Source: Gallionella sp.
GTDB lineage: Bacteria > Pseudomonadota > Gammaproteobacteria > Burkholderiales > Gallionellaceae
NCBI GenBank assembly: GCA_030645535.1
Contig: JAUSNM010000029.1
Coordinates: 62,001-126,000, forward strand
Direction: 5' to 3'
Length of the DNA: 64,000 nucleotides
The position numbers and the translations under genes are program-made. Below the pieces are notes generated by a model, which did not search any database, had not been told where the DNA came from, and saw only the letters and a program-made list of their open reading frames with translations. Below, one piece after another: positions 1-13,122 of the stretch; within the stretch, counting starts at the first letter, position 1, and the number at the start of each line of letters is the position of its first letter.

Positions 1-1
1 T

Positions 2-49
2 GCGCAACAACACGAGCATCCACTACGATGCGGCATGGAGGAAATTTGA
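2..49 (+). CDS. clpS: ClpS adaptor, C-terminal end only (partial)
   Basis: The first bases of the window read in frame 2 as AQQHEHPLRCGMEEI followed by TGA at 47-49. The HEHPLRC..E pattern is the usual C-terminus of the ClpS adaptor, which feeds N-end-rule substrates to ClpAP. The stop lies one base before the clpA start, and the clpA ribosome-binding site GGAGGA (37-42) is inside this coding end, so the two genes are probably translationally coupled. Only 15 codons are visible. The call rests on the motif and on the standard clpS-clpA order. Confidence 0.75.
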   Translation, partial: AQQHEHPLRCGMEEI

Positions 50-50
50 A

Positions 51-2294
51 ATGATTGCTCAAGACCTGGAAGTTAGTTTGCACCTGGCCTTTGTCGAAGC
101 GCGCCAGAAACGTCACGAGTTCATCACCGTGGAGCATTTGCTGCTCGCCATGCTTGACAATGCCTCCGCAGCGCAAGTGTTGCGCGCCTGTCACGCCGAT
201 GTGGAAGAGCTGCGCCAGACGATCACGGAATTTATTGACTCCAACACGCCTGTTGTCCCGGGCAGTGGCGATATGGACACGCAACCCACACTCGGATTTC
301 AACGCGTCATCCAGCGCGCCATCCTGCACGCGCAATCCGCCAATAAAAAAGAAATATCTGGCGCGAACATTCTCGCCGCACTGTTTGGCGAAAAAGATTC
401 TCATGCGGTACATTTCCTGACCCAGCGCAACGTCAATCGTCTCGACGTGGTGAACTACATCGTGCACGGCACCAACAGGGAGCCGCAAACCAGCGCCCCA
501 CAGGCAGACACTGCGACCGAGCAACCTGCAAATGATACTGTGCTGAAACAGTACACGGTGGATCTGAACGCACAGGCACTGGCGGGCCAGATTGACCCGC
601 TGATCGGCCGCGAGCCGGAACTGGAACGTGTCATCCAGACGCTATGCCGCCGCCGCAAGAACAATCCGCTGCTGGTAGGCGAAGCAGGGGTAGGCAAGAC
701 CGCAATCGCAGAAGGCCTGGCGCGCCGCATTGTCGAAGACAACGTGCCGGACATCCTGAAAGACGCGCATGTCTATTCGCTGGACATGGGTGCGTTGCTG
801 GCCGGCACAAAATACCGTGGCGACTTCGAACAGCGACTCAAAGCGGTGCTGAAAGAATTGAAAGAAGCCCCGCATGCTGTCTTGTTCATCGACGAGATCC
901 ACACGCTGATCGGTGCAGGTTCTGCATCGGGTGGCACCATGGATGCCTCCAACCTGCTCAAGCCGGCATTATCGTCCGGCGCATTGAAATGTATCGGGGC
1001 GACCACCTATCAGGAATATCGCAGCATCTTCGAGAAAGATTCCGCATTATCGCGCCGTTTCCAGAAAGTCGATGTGCCTGAACCCTCCGTGGAGCAGACC
1101 ATCGAGATCCTGAAAGGCCTGAAGTCGCGCTTTGAGCAACACCACTGCATCAAGTTCAGTGCTGCCGCAATCACCAGCGCCGCCGAATTATCCGCACGCT
1201 TCATCAATGACCGTCACTTGCCGGACAAGGCGATCGATGTGCTGGATGAAGCCGGTGCTGCGCAGCGTATTTTGCCAAAATCCAAACAGAAAAAGGTAGT
1301 CGGCAAGCATGAGATCGAGGAGATTATCGCCAAGATTGCGCGCATTCCGACTCGAACCGTCTCGCACGATGACCGCAACGCGCTGAAAAATCTGGATCGG
1401 GACCTGAAAGCCACGGTATTCGGTCAGAACAAGGCGATCGACGCACTGGCGCGCGCAATCAAGATGTCGCGCAGCGGCCTGGGCAACCCGCACAAACCGA
1501 TCGGCAGTTTCCTGTTCTCCGGCCCCACCGGTGTGGGCAAGACCGAAGTGGCACGCCAGCTGGCATTCGCGATGGGCATGCCCTTGCATCGCTTCGACAT
1601 GTCTGAATACATGGAGAGACACGCAGTATCTCGCCTGATCGGCGCACCGCCAGGCTACGTCGGTTTCGACCAGGGTGGATTGCTGACCGAGGCAATCAAC
1701 AAACAGCCGCATTGCGTGCTGCTGCTGGACGAGATCGAAAAGGCGCATCCGGACATCTTTAATATCCTGTTGCAAGTAATGGATCACGGCACACTCACTG
1801 ACAATAACGGGCGAAAAGCCGATTTTCGCAACGTGGTCGTCATCATGACCACCAACGCGGGCGCAGAAGCCCTGAACAAAGTTCAGATCGGCTTTACCAA
1901 GACCTCGTCCACAGGGGATGAAATGGCCGACATCAAACGGATGTTCACCCCTGAATTCCGCAACCGTCTGGATGCCATCGTCTCATTCGATCCGCTGGAC
2001 AAGGATGTCATCCTGCGCGTGGTAGACAAGTTCCTGATACAACTCGAAGAACAACTGCACGATAAAAAGGTGGATGCGCTGTTCACCGATGCGCTCAAGG
2101 AATATCTGGCCGAAAATGGTTTCGACCCGCTGATGGGCGCTCGCCCGATGGCGCGCCTGATCCAGGACACCATCCGCTCAGCCCTGGCCGACGAACTGCT
2201 GTTCGGTCGATTAGCGCACGGCGGCAATGTCACCGTGGATGCGAAAGATGGCAAAGTCGTGCTGGAGTTTGAAGAAGAAGCAGTAGCGGCTTAA
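51..2294 (+). CDS. clpA: ATP-dependent Clp protease ATPase subunit ClpA
   Basis: This is the AAA+ unfoldase that delivers proteins to the ClpP peptidase in the cytoplasm. At 747 residues it has the full family length. An N-terminal Clp repeat domain (about 1-140) is followed by a first AAA module with Walker A GEAGVGKT (210-217) and a second with GPTGVGKT (about 491-498). A ClpP-docking loop is present as IGF rather than the IGL of E. coli ClpA, just before FTPEFRNRLD. The start is supported by GGAGGA at 37-42. clpS ends one base upstream. A hairpin terminator follows the stop. Confidence 0.97.
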   Translation: MIAQDLEVSLHLAFVEARQKRHEFITVEHLLLAMLDNASAAQVLRACHADVEELRQTITEFIDSNTPVVPGSGDMDTQPTLGFQRVIQRAILHAQSANKKEISGANILAALFGEKDSHAVHFLTQRNVNRLDVVNYIVHGTNREPQTSAPQADTATEQPANDTVLKQYTVDLNAQALAGQIDPLIGREPELERVIQTLCRRRKNNPLLVGEAGVGKTAIAEGLARRIVEDNVPDILKDAHVYSLDMGALLAGTKYRGDFEQRLKAVLKELKEAPHAVLFIDEIHTLIGAGSASGGTMDASNLLKPALSSGALKCIGATTYQEYRSIFEKDSALSRRFQKVDVPEPSVEQTIEILKGLKSRFEQHHCIKFSAAAITSAAELSARFINDRHLPDKAIDVLDEAGAAQRILPKSKQKKVVGKHEIEEIIAKIARIPTRTVSHDDRNALKNLDRDLKATVFGQNKAIDALARAIKMSRSGLGNPHKPIGSFLFSGPTGVGKTEVARQLAFAMGMPLHRFDMSEYMERHAVSRLIGAPPGYVGFDQGGLLTEAINKQPHCVLLLDEIEKAHPDIFNILLQVMDHGTLTDNNGRKADFRNVVVIMTTNAGAEALNKVQIGFTKTSSTGDEMADIKRMFTPEFRNRLDAIVSFDPLDKDVILRVVDKFLIQLEEQLHDKKVDALFTDALKEYLAENGFDPLMGARPMARLIQDTIRSALADELLFGRLAHGGNVTVDAKDGKVVLEFEEEAVAA

Positions 2295-2311
2295 GAGCAG
2301 TCAAAGGTATG

Positions 2312-2344
2312 CCGCCGCATGAAAATCATACGGCGGTTTTTACA
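2312..2344 (+). terminator. Rho-independent terminator of clpA
   Basis: CCGCCG pairs with CGGCGG and ATGA with TCAT around a small AAA loop, with one mismatch, and is followed by five T. It lies 18 bases after the clpA stop, in the convergent gap to glmM. Confidence 0.8.
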
Positions 2345-2389
2345 TCGTGCCATTTAGTGAGGTGCGTTACGCACCCCGATGAATGCACA

Positions 2390-3742
2390 CTACGCTGCCA
2401 GCCTGCGCACCACGTCCGCGATGCGCTGTGCTGATTGCTCGACCAGTTTCTGGTCTTCACCCTCCACCATCACGCGCAATAACGGCTCGGTGCCGGACGG
2501 CCGCAACAGCACACGCCCTTTTCCATCGAGCGCCTGCTCCACTTCCGCGACAGTGGCTTTAACCTCGGCATGACCCAGACAATCGACACCCTTGGCGACA
2601 CGCACATTGATCAGTATTTGCGGGTAGAGTTTCAAATCCCCGGCCGCAGCGGTAAGACTTTGATTGTTGCTGCGCAGGGCGTGCAGCACTTCAAGGGCTG
2701 AAACGATACCGTCCCCGGTACTGTGTTTGTCCAGGCAAATGATGTGCCCGGAATTCTCGCCGCCCAGTTGCCAGCCTTGCTGCTGCAGCAACTCCATCAC
2801 GTAACGATCCCCCACTTTCGCGCGCAAAAACGGAATACCCATACGCTGCATCGCGTGCTCGAATGCCAGATTAGTCATCAGCGTGCCGACCACACCACCG
2901 ACCAGGCGTCCTTGCTCCTGACGGTGACGGGCAATCACATAGATCAACTGATCACCGTCATAAAGTGTGCCTGCGCTATCCACCATCACCAGCCTGTCGC
3001 CATCGCCATCCAGCGCGATACCCAGATCTGCCTGATGCTCAACCACCGCCTTCTGCAAATTAGCAGGCGCGGTCGCACCATAGCCATCGTTGATGTTTTT
3101 ACCATCCGGTTGCACACCGATGGCGACAACCTCAGCCCCCAGCTCATGCAACACATTTCGTGCGATATGGTAAGTGGCGCCATGCGCACAATCCACCACG
3201 ATCTTCATGCCGCGCAAGTTCATCGCAGACGGAAAGGTACCCTTGCAAAATTCGATATAGCGACCGACCGCATCATCCAGACGGCGCGCCTTGCCCAGCT
3301 GATTGGAAGACTCGATCACAATTTCGCCTTCCAGCCCGGCTTCAATTGCGTGTTCTATTTCATCCGGCAGCTTGGCGCCACCGGCGGAAAAGAACTTGAT
3401 GCCATTATCTTCATACGGATTGTGTGAGGCGGAAATCACAATACCAGCCTGCAAACGCAGGGTGCGGGTCAAATAAGCTACAGCAGGAGTCGGTATCGGC
3501 CCTGCCAGATACACGTCGACACCGGCGGCAATGAGCCCTGCCTGCAACGCGGATTCCAGCATATAGCCGGAGATGCGCGTGTCTTTTCCAATCAATACCG
3601 CAGAGCGCTCACCCTTTGTATGCTCGGCACTCGCCAAAACGCGACCGGCGGCATAACCCAGATTCATCACAAACTGTGGCGTGATCGGAAAATCCCCGAC
3701 CCGGCCACGGATACCATCGGTACCAAAATATTTTCTGCTCAT
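2390..3742 (-). CDS. glmM: Phosphoglucosamine mutase GlmM
   Basis: GlmM converts glucosamine-6-phosphate to glucosamine-1-phosphate on the way to UDP-GlcNAc for peptidoglycan and LPS. The 450-residue protein has the alpha-D-phosphohexomutase signatures: the phosphoserine loop SASHNP (serine about 106), the Mg-binding loop DGDGDR (245-250) and the C-terminal sugar-phosphate loop RPSGTEP. Its ATG overlaps the folP stop as ATGA, so it is the last gene of a ftsH-folP-glmM transcription unit, the same order as in many proteobacteria. Confidence 0.97.
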   Translation of the reverse strand: MSRKYFGTDGIRGRVGDFPITPQFVMNLGYAAGRVLASAEHTKGERSAVLIGKDTRISGYMLESALQAGLIAAGVDVYLAGPIPTPAVAYLTRTLRLQAGIVISASHNPYEDNGIKFFSAGGAKLPDEIEHAIEAGLEGEIVIESSNQLGKARRLDDAVGRYIEFCKGTFPSAMNLRGMKIVVDCAHGATYHIARNVLHELGAEVVAIGVQPDGKNINDGYGATAPANLQKAVVEHQADLGIALDGDGDRLVMVDSAGTLYDGDQLIYVIARHRQEQGRLVGGVVGTLMTNLAFEHAMQRMGIPFLRAKVGDRYVMELLQQQGWQLGGENSGHIICLDKHSTGDGIVSALEVLHALRSNNQSLTAAAGDLKLYPQILINVRVAKGVDCLGHAEVKATVAEVEQALDGKGRVLLRPSGTEPLLRVMVEGEDQKLVEQSAQRIADVVRRLAA

Positions 3743-4569
3743 TGTATTTCTCCGCTTATTGCATTCCAGATTTTCAATGCGTCTACCGTTGCCCGCACAT
3801 CGTGAACGCGCACGATGGAGGCGCCGCGCTGCACGGCAATCAATGCCGCGGCGATACTGGCAGGCATTCGATGCTGCGCATCCTGTCCGCTCAGCGCACC
3901 CAGCATCGACTTGCGCGACAGTCCTGCCAAAACGGGTACGCCGAGTTCTTTAAATTTTATTAACTCTCTCAACAGTGCGAGGTTGTGTTCCAGTGTCTTG
4001 CCGAAACCAAAACCCGGGTCGACGACGATGCGCTGACGTTCTATTCCAGCCGCCTCCGCCGCGTTGATGCGTGCACGCAAAAAATGGCTCACTTCGTCCA
4101 CGACATCCGTGTAATCAGGCAGCAGCTGCATGGTTAGCGGATTACCCTGCTTGTGCATCAGACACACCGCGACGCGGCTTTGTGCGACGGCCTTCATCGC
4201 CTGCGCGTCCTGCAGCGCGTTGATGTCATTGACCATATGCACACCGGCAGCGATGGCCTGAATCATCACTTCGGGTTTAAAGGTGTCGATCGAGATCGCG
4301 ACTGATGAGTCTCGCAATCCTTCGATGACAGGCAGCACCCGGTCCAGCTCCTCCTGCACGCTGACGGGACTGGCGCCGGGACGGGTGGATTCGCCGCCGA
4401 TGTCGATGATGTCCGCGCCCTCATTGATTAGTTGCAGCGCATGAGCTATAGCGCCGTCACGATGACCATGCAGACCGCCATCGGAGAATGAATCGGGAGT
4501 GACATTGACAATACCCATCACGATGGGACGTGAGAGATCGAATTGAAATGAGCCGCAGGACAACTGCAT
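3739..4569 (-). CDS. folP: Dihydropteroate synthase
   Basis: FolP joins p-aminobenzoate to dihydropterin pyrophosphate in folate synthesis and is the sulfonamide target. The 276 residues carry the two family signatures: [14 protein letters not shown] near residues 19-32 and [10 protein letters not shown] at 56-65. A later [10 protein letters not shown] segment is also typical. The gene is downstream of ftsH and its last four bases overlap the glmM start. A heptamer-repeat tract separates it from ftsH. Confidence 0.97.
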   Translation of the reverse strand: MQLSCGSFQFDLSRPIVMGIVNVTPDSFSDGGLHGHRDGAIAHALQLINEGADIIDIGGESTRPGASPVSVQEELDRVLPVIEGLRDSSVAISIDTFKPEVMIQAIAAGVHMVNDINALQDAQAMKAVAQSRVAVCLMHKQGNPLTMQLLPDYTDVVDEVSHFLRARINAAEAAGIERQRIVVDPGFGFGKTLEHNLALLRELIKFKELGVPVLAGLSRKSMLGALSGQDAQHRMPASIAAALIAVQRGASIVRVHDVRATVDALKIWNAISGEIQ

Positions 4570-4578
4570 AAGGCAGTA

Positions 4579-4636
4579 GCTAGTCGTTAGCCCCTAGTCG
4601 TTAGCTACTGACAACTAACGACTAACGACTAACGTC
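4579..4636. repeat. Heptamer tandem repeat tract (CTAACGA type), inverted halves
   Basis: CTAACGA/CTAACGT units repeat with a 7-bp period on the right side (4615-4635), and the left side carries TAGTCGTTAG twice, which is their reverse complement, so the tract can fold back. It begins six bases after the ftsH stop and fills the ftsH-folP gap. It belongs to the window-wide 7-bp repeat family. Confidence 0.85.
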
Positions 4637-4642
4637 TGCTCT

Positions 4643-6568
4643 TTAGATTTCCTGCGCAGGTTGCGTAGGCGTTGTGGCAGGCGGCGCAGGTTCAACCGCA
4701 GGTGCGGTAGGTGCCTGATCTTTAGGCGGCTTTGCATCCTTGGTGTTGTACTGGCTGGGCTTCGGGGGACGAGGAGGATTGCCGTCCATGATGTCGTTGA
4801 TCTGGTCAGCGTCTATCGTTTCCCATTCCAGCAATGCCTTTGCCATCGCCTCGATCTTGTCGCGATGCGTCTCGATCAGATTGCGCGCCAGTGCATACTG
4901 CTGATCGATGATGCGACGAATTTCGTCATCCACTTTTTTCATGGTCGCTTCGGAGATATTCTTGTGCGTCGTCACCGAACGTCCCAGAAAGACTTCACCC
5001 TCATTTTCGCCGTACACCATCGGGCCCAGCGCATCGGACATACCCCATTGGGTGACCATCTTGCGAGCCATATCGGTGGCACGTTCGAAGTCATTCGACG
5101 CGCCGGTAGTCATCTGGTGCATGAAAACTTCTTCGGCAATGCGACCGCCAAACAGCACGGCAATCGTCGACAGGATGCGTTCCTTATCCATGCTGTAACG
5201 ATCTTCCGACGGCAATTGCATCGTCAAACCCAACGCACGGCCACGCGGAATGATCGTCACCTTATGCACAGGATCGGTCTTGGGAGAAAGTTTTGCAACT
5301 ACGGCATGGCCCGACTCATGATAAGCCGTATTGCGACGCTCTTCCTCAGGCATCACCATCGAACGACGTTCCGCGCCCATGAATATCTTGTCTTTGGCTG
5401 CCTCGAAATCATCCATTTCGACAAAGCGCTTGGCGCGGCGTGCTGCAAACAGTGCAGCCTCATTCACCAGATTTGCCAGATCAGCACCCGACATACCCGG
5501 TGTGCCGCGCGCGATCACATTGGCGTCAACATCCGGCGCACAAGGCACCTTGCGCATATGCACCATCAATATTTGTTCACGGCCACGAATGTCCGGCAAA
5601 GGAACAACCACCTGGCGGTCAAAGCGACCGGGACGCAACAAGGCCGCATCCAGCACATCGGGACGATTGGTCGCAGCGATCACGATCACACCGGAGGCTC
5701 CTTCAAAACCATCCATCTCGACCAGCAGGGCGTTCAGCGTCTGTTCACGCTCATCATTACCGCCGCCCAGACCAGCACCGCGCTGACGACCCACCGCATC
5801 GATTTCATCGATAAAAATGATACAAGGCGACTGTTTCTTGGCCTGCTCAAACATGTCACGCACACGTGCTGCGCCCACACCGACGAACATTTCGACGAAA
5901 TCGGAACCTGAAATCGAGAAGAATGGCACCTTGGCCTCCCCTGCAATCGCTTTCGCCAACAGGGTCTTACCGGTGCCCGGGCTGCCCACCATCAGCACAC
6001 CGCGCGGAATACGACCACCCAGATTCTGGAATTTGGCCGGGTCGCGCAGAAAATCTACCAATTCGGATACTTCTTCCTTGGCCTCATCACAACCTGCCAC
6101 ATCGGCAAAAGTCACGCGTTCCTTGGCCTCGTCCAGCAGGCGCGCCTTGCTCTTGCCAAATGAGAAAGCACCGCCCTTGCCGCCGCCCTGCATCTGACGC
6201 ATGAAAAAGACCCACACGCCGATCAGCAAAATCATCGGGAACCAGGAAACGAATATATTCATCAGGAAGGACTGTTCTTCTTCGGGCTTGGCTTCGATGT
6301 TCACGCCATTTTTAAGCAGATCGGAGACCATCCACAAATCGCTGGGTGCATAGGTGCTGATGCGTTTTCCTTCAGTCGTCGTCGCATTCAACGTGCGCCC
6401 TTCAATCACGACCTTGGCGATCTGCCCTTTCTTGACTTCATCGAGAAATTGCGAATAGTCGAGATGTGCCTGTGCGGTCTGTTGCTGGCGCGTATTGAAC
6501 TGATTGAATACAGTCATCAAAACCAGGGCCACAACCAACCAGATTGCGATACTTTTAAAATTGTTCAA
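4643..6568 (-). CDS. ftsH: ATP-dependent zinc metalloprotease FtsH
   Basis: FtsH is the membrane-anchored AAA protease that degrades unassembled membrane proteins and short-lived regulators. The 641 residues show two N-terminal membrane segments (about 4-23 and 102-123), a Walker A SPGTGKT near 196-202, Walker B IIFIDEID (about 250-257), and the zinc site HESGH at about 418-422. The C-terminus is proline-rich. rlmE lies just upstream on the same strand with a 58-bp gap, the common rlmE-ftsH pair. Confidence 0.98.
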   Translation of the reverse strand: MNNFKSIAIWLVVALVLMTVFNQFNTRQQQTAQAHLDYSQFLDEVKKGQIAKVVIEGRTLNATTTEGKRISTYAPSDLWMVSDLLKNGVNIEAKPEEEQSFLMNIFVSWFPMILLIGVWVFFMRQMQGGGKGGAFSFGKSKARLLDEAKERVTFADVAGCDEAKEEVSELVDFLRDPAKFQNLGGRIPRGVLMVGSPGTGKTLLAKAIAGEAKVPFFSISGSDFVEMFVGVGAARVRDMFEQAKKQSPCIIFIDEIDAVGRQRGAGLGGGNDEREQTLNALLVEMDGFEGASGVIVIAATNRPDVLDAALLRPGRFDRQVVVPLPDIRGREQILMVHMRKVPCAPDVDANVIARGTPGMSGADLANLVNEAALFAARRAKRFVEMDDFEAAKDKIFMGAERRSMVMPEEERRNTAYHESGHAVVAKLSPKTDPVHKVTIIPRGRALGLTMQLPSEDRYSMDKERILSTIAVLFGGRIAEEVFMHQMTTGASNDFERATDMARKMVTQWGMSDALGPMVYGENEGEVFLGRSVTTHKNISEATMKKVDDEIRRIIDQQYALARNLIETHRDKIEAMAKALLEWETIDADQINDIMDGNPPRPPKPSQYNTKDAKPPKDQAPTAPAVEPAPPATTPTQPAQEI

Positions 6569-6626
6569 GATAATTCCTTATACGCACGACTTCATTAAGT
6601 ATGTCATTAGACTATGTATCCGCTGA

Positions 6627-7247
6627 TTACTCAAGCTTTCCTGTCCCCAGAAGATACACTTCGCTGCTACGGTCGCGTGAAGCCTTTGGTTTGCGCGCCA
6701 CGACCCTGGTGAACCTTGTTCGCATCAGCTTCATGTAAGCCTCAAACCCGGTTCCCTGAAAGACTTTAACCAGAAAACTGCCCTCCGCATTCAAGTGTTG
6801 GAAAGCAAATTCCATCGCAAGTTCCGCCAGATAGATTGATCGATCCTGATCTACCGCCCCGACCCCGCTGAAGTTGGGGGCCATATCCGAAATTACAAGC
6901 CCTACCGGTTTTCCTTGCAGACTCGCTTCAAGTTTTTTCAACACTTCTTCATCCCGAAAATCGCCCTGAATGAACTCCACACCACGCAACGGATCAAGCG
7001 GCAACAGATCAAGTGCGATCACCTTGCCGCTCTGCCCGACGATAGCGCCTGCCACCTGACACCAGCCGCCGGGGGTCGCGCCCAGATCGACCACCACCAT
7101 GCCGGGTTTTAGCAAATGATCCTTTTCGTTGATCTCCAGAAGCTTGTAGGCGGCGCGTGAGCGATAGCCTTCTTTTTGGGCAAGCTGCACAAAAGGATCA
7201 TTAATATGCTCACGCATCCACTGTTTACTGGTTTTGGAAGGCTTCAT
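6627..7247 (-). CDS. rlmE: 23S rRNA (uridine-2'-O)-methyltransferase RlmE
   Basis: RlmE (FtsJ/RrmJ) methylates U2552 of 23S rRNA late in 50S assembly, using S-adenosylmethionine. The 206-residue protein has the SAM-binding DLGATPGGW loop (54-62) and the expected catalytic K-D-K-E set: K35 in AAYK, D121 in ISDMAPN, K161 in LVKVFQG and a Glu in SSEVYLLG. It is divergent from yhbY, with only 39 bp between the two starts. Confidence 0.97.
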   Translation of the reverse strand: MKPSKTSKQWMREHINDPFVQLAQKEGYRSRAAYKLLEINEKDHLLKPGMVVVDLGATPGGWCQVAGAIVGQSGKVIALDLLPLDPLRGVEFIQGDFRDEEVLKKLEASLQGKPVGLVISDMAPNFSGVGAVDQDRSIYLAELAMEFAFQHLNAEGSFLVKVFQGTGFEAYMKLMRTRFTRVVARKPKASRDRSSEVYLLGTGKLE

Positions 7248-7286
7248 CGTTTAGAATCCACACCTTAAGAAAATATTGAGAAAATT

Positions 7287-7640
7287 ATGCTAGACCTGAC
7301 CGTACCAGAACGCCTCGCCCTGAAAGGCCGCGCACACCAATTAAAACCAACCGTGATGATCGGCAATGCGGGTTTGACAGATTCTGTCCTGAAAGAAATC
7401 GAGGTAACTTTAAAACTCCACGAGCTCATCAAGATTCGCGTCATGGCAGAACGCGCTGAACGTGAAGCCATCCTGACCGAGATCTGCACGAAATTGAACG
7501 CAGCACCGGTACAACATATCGGCAAAATCCTGGTGATCTACCAGGCAAACCCGGACGCGCATAAAATGGAAATTCGCCAGATGCCGCGCCACAAGGGAAA
7601 GAAACCATTGACCAAGAAACAGCTGGGCAACAGAGGCTAA
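7287..7640 (+). CDS. yhbY: YhbY family RNA-binding protein
   Basis: A CRS1-YhbY (CRM) domain protein. E. coli YhbY binds pre-50S particles and aids ribosome assembly. At 117 residues it consists mostly of the single CRM domain, including the GNAGLTDSV segment that matches the conserved GxxG loop, and it ends in a lysine-rich tail. It is divergent from rlmE and convergent with greA, a neighbourhood shared by many betaproteobacteria. Confidence 0.93.
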   Translation: MLDLTVPERLALKGRAHQLKPTVMIGNAGLTDSVLKEIEVTLKLHELIKIRVMAERAEREAILTEICTKLNAAPVQHIGKILVIYQANPDAHKMEIRQMPRHKGKKPLTKKQLGNRG

Positions 7641-7646
7641 AAATCA

Positions 7647-7719
7647 GTAAGTGGTAAGTAGCGAATGGGAAGTGGGGAAACTACCCCCTACCCACCACTT
7701 TCTACTCCCCACTCACCAG
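7647..7719. repeat. Degenerate heptamer repeat with inverted halves between yhbY and greA
   Basis: The left half keeps a 7-bp phase with units such as GTAAGTG and GGAAGTG. The right half (CCCACCA, CTCCCCA, CTCACCA) is roughly its reverse complement. The pair can form a long imperfect hairpin between two convergent genes, so it may act as a shared transcript end, although no U-run follows. Confidence 0.7.
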
Positions 7720-7721
7720 TT

Positions 7722-8198
7722 TTAAATGTACTGAACTTCAATAAGTTCATATTCCCTGATGCCGCCCGGCGTCTTCACCTCGGCCACATCACCGCTGCTC
7801 TTGCCAATCAACGCACGTGCAATCGGTGAACTGATCGAAATCTTGCGCTCTTTGATATTCGCTTCATCGTCACCGACGATCTGATAAGTCACGACATCGC
7901 CTGTGGTCGATTCTTCCAGAATGACAGTCGCGCCAAACACGCAACGTCCGCTGGCATTGAGCGTCGTAGGATCGATGATCTGCGCACTGCCCAATTTACT
8001 TTCCAGCTCGATGATGCGGCCTTCAACGAAGCCTTGCCTGTCCTTCGCTGCTTCATACTCTGCATTTTCGGACAGATCGCCTTGCGCACGCGCTTCGGAA
8101 ATCGCATTGATTACCCAGGGACGCTCTACCGTCTTGAGTTTGTGCAACTCTTGACGCATCTTATTTGCGCCAACCAAAGTCAAAGGAATCTTGATCAT
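7722..8198 (-). CDS. greA: Transcription elongation factor GreA
   Basis: GreA rescues backtracked RNA polymerase by stimulating transcript cleavage. The 158 residues have the normal build: an N-terminal antiparallel coiled coil carrying the acidic tip (GDLSENAEYEAAKD, about 41-54) and a C-terminal FKBP-like domain ending in IREYELIEVQYI. It follows carB on the same strand, separated by a 130-bp heptamer-repeat region. Confidence 0.97.
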   Translation of the reverse strand: MIKIPLTLVGANKMRQELHKLKTVERPWVINAISEARAQGDLSENAEYEAAKDRQGFVEGRIIELESKLGSAQIIDPTTLNASGRCVFGATVILEESTTGDVVTYQIVGDDEANIKERKISISSPIARALIGKSSGDVAEVKTPGGIREYELIEVQYI

Positions 8199-8217
8199 AC
8201 TGAAACTTTCTAAAAAA

Positions 8218-8328
8218 TAGACGCTAGACGTTAGACGCTAGACGTTAGTTTATAAACAGTCGTTAGCCACTAGACGTTAGTTATTAGTTAAACCCGCGTA
8301 GCGGACAACATAAACTAACTACTAATAA

Positions 8329-8344
<16 letters not shown>
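8218..8344. repeat. Heptamer repeat tracts (TAGACGT and CTAACTA types) between carB and greA
   Basis: Four perfect or near-perfect units TAGACGC/TAGACGT occupy 8218-8245. A second block (TCGTTAGC, TAGACGTTAG) runs to about 8290, and a third (CTAACTA, CTAATAA, CTAGAGA, CTAGCGA) at 8313-8343 is in inverted orientation. Between the last two lies a short core with GCGTAGCGGACAAC. The third block overlaps the carB coding end. Confidence 0.85.
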
Positions 8345-11559
<3,215 letters not shown>

Positions 11560-11566
11560 ATTATTC

Positions 11567-11710
11567 CAGACGTTAGTCGTAAGTAGTTAGTCGTTAGTTG
11601 TTGCTGTCGCTGCGCGGCTTTCATTCAAAAACACAAGGCTTGCGCGACATGTTTTGTGGGAATGCCCTTGCGGCATTAACTAGCGTCTAGCGTCTAGCGT
11701 CTAACGACTA
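11567..11710. repeat. Composite element: hairpin core flanked by inverted heptamer arrays
   Basis: AGTCGTT-type heptamers (11567-11602) and CTAGCGT/CTAACGA heptamers (11678-11710) are in inverted orientation around a core of about 75 bp. The core ends in GTGGGAATGCCCTTGCGGCA, where AATGCC and GGCATT pair. Related cores occur near 20570, 34325, 35320 and 43880. The element fills the carA-carB gap and supplies the last codons of carA. Confidence 0.85.
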
Positions 11711-12906
11711 CCTTTCATCATTGCTACAAATTTATCGAACAAGCCGTCCACATCATGCGGACCTGGACTCGCTTCCGGATGCCCCTGGAAGCAGAACGCA
11801 GGTTTATCAGTCAATTCAAAGCCTTGCAATGTTCCATCGAAAAGCGAGACATGTGTTACCCGCGCGTTTACTGGTAAGGTAGCCGCATCTACCGCAAAAC
11901 CGTGATTCTGACTGGTGATCATTACTTGACGGGTGGACAGATCCTGCACAGGATGGTTCGCACCGCGATGACCGAACTTCATCTTGACGGTCTTGGCACC
12001 TACGGCCAGACCCAGAATCTGATGCCCCAGACAAATACCGTATAGCGGAATTCCTGCCGCCAATATCTGCCGTGTCGCCGCAATTGCATAATCGCATGGC
12101 TCAGGATCGCCGGGGCCATTGGACAAGAACACGCCATCCGGCTGCATCGCCAGCACCGCAGCAGCAGGCGTTTTCGCAGGAACAACGGTAATCCTGCAAC
12201 CACGGGAGGCTAACATGCGCAAAATATTCTGCTTCACGCCGAAATCGTAAGCAACCACATGGAAAGACGGGGATGCAGGATGCAGGATGCGGGATGCAGT
12301 CGAGGATGCAGGTTCTGCTGAATCCTGAATCCCGAATCCCGAATCCTTGATTACATCTTGCCCGTGAACAGTACCCAGCTTCCACACACCCGCCGTCCAT
12401 TCGTAGGGCTTGTCGCAAGTCACAACCTGCGCCAGATCCATCCCGGCAAGCCCTGCAAAGCCGCGCGCAGCTTCAAGCGCCGCCACTTCATCCGTGCCTG
12501 TCGCGATGCAACCGCCTTGCGCACCCTTTTCACGCAGAATGCGAGTGAGTTTGCGTGTATCGATTCCGGCGATCGCCACTACGTTATTGGCTTTAAGGTA
12601 TTCCGGCAGTGACTTCGTGCTGCGCCAGTTGCTCACCGTCAGCGACAGATCGCGGATCACCAGCCCGCTGGCAAACACCTGACGTGACTCGACGTCTTCG
12701 TCGTTCACCCCGACATTGCCGATATGCGGACAAGTCAGCGTGACAATTTGCCGGCAGTAAGATGGGTCAGTGAGTATTTCCTGATAACCGGTCATCGAGG
12801 TATTAAAAACCACCTCGCCTACGCGGCTACCGGCGGCTCCGATGGAAACACCGCGAAACACCGTCCCATCGGCAAGAACAAGAATTGCAGGATTTGTTTG
12901 CGTCAC
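11701..12906 (-). CDS. carA: Carbamoyl phosphate synthase small subunit, with an in-frame repeat insertion
   Basis: CarA is the glutaminase subunit that supplies ammonia to CarB. I place the start at a GTG (12904-12906, giving [14 protein letters not shown]) behind GGGGGTG. An in-frame ATG further upstream overlaps the -10 box of the carAB promoter and cannot be used. The class-I glutaminase domain is complete, with the nucleophile in GICLGHQ and the His/Glu pair in GHPEASPGP. About 28 residues between the N-terminal domain and HVVAYDFG are encoded by heptamer repeats and are not part of the normal family. The C-terminus GSR plus stop also comes from a repeat. Confidence 0.95.
   Translation of the reverse strand: MTQTNPAILVLADGTVFRGVSIGAAGSRVGEVVFNTSMTGYQEILTDPSYCRQIVTLTCPHIGNVGVNDEDVESRQVFASGLVIRDLSLTVSNWRSTKSLPEYLKANNVVAIAGIDTRKLTRILREKGAQGGCIATGTDEVAALEAARGFAGLAGMDLAQVVTCDKPYEWTAGVWKLGTVHGQDVIKDSGFGIQDSAEPASSTASRILHPASPSFHVVAYDFGVKQNILRMLASRGCRITVVPAKTPAAAVLAMQPDGVFLSNGPGDPEPCDYAIAATRQILAAGIPLYGICLGHQILGLAVGAKTVKMKFGHRGANHPVQDLSTRQVMITSQNHGFAVDAATLPVNARVTHVSLFDGTLQGFELTDKPAFCFQGHPEASPGPHDVDGLFDKFVAMMKGSR
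12267..12350. repeat. Heptamer repeat element inserted in frame inside carA
   Basis: GGATGCA-type units repeat at 12269-12300, and GAATCCT/GAATCCC units at 12319-12348. The two arrays are roughly reverse complements. The stretch is close to 84 bp, so the carA frame stays open across it (residues about 187-214 from the GTG start). The same GAATCCT unit is found in intergenic tracts at 20636 and 43776. Confidence 0.85.
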
Positions 12907-12976
12907 CAGACACCCCCAAGATAGACATAAAGAAGCGGGAAGAACCGTGAGTTCACCCCGCATAAAGATTGCGCGC

Positions 12977-13005
12977 ATTATAGCGGATTAGCAGATGCGC
13001 ATCAA
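12977..13005 (-). promoter_or_regulatory. Sigma70-type promoter of carAB
   Basis: On the minus strand TTGATG (13005-13000) is followed, after exactly 17 bp, by a perfect TATAAT (12982-12977). Transcription would begin near 12970 and give a leader of about 64 nt before the GTG start of carA. Confidence 0.75.
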
Positions 13006-13122
13006 ACACAAGCGCAATCCCGGCAGCGACAGAGGCCTTCGATTAGTGTTATACAATCCTGCACCACCGCTCACCCGTTAATCAGGTGACGATTTATACC
13101 GGTCACACAGGAAATATCCGAC

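Noticed and set aside
4661-5911. A 416-codon open frame on the plus strand opposite ftsH
   Set aside because: The ftsH reading has all AAA and zinc-protease motifs. The plus-strand reading has none and is a compositional shadow.
12907-12978. An upstream ATG start for carA at 12978
   Set aside because: It overlaps the TATAAT of the carAB promoter and lies upstream of the expected transcript start; the GTG at 12906 has a ribosome-binding site and matches the family.
13006-13122. A yybP-ykoY manganese riboswitch upstream of mntP
   Set aside because: The expected conserved loops of that riboswitch could not be found in the 116 bases before the start.
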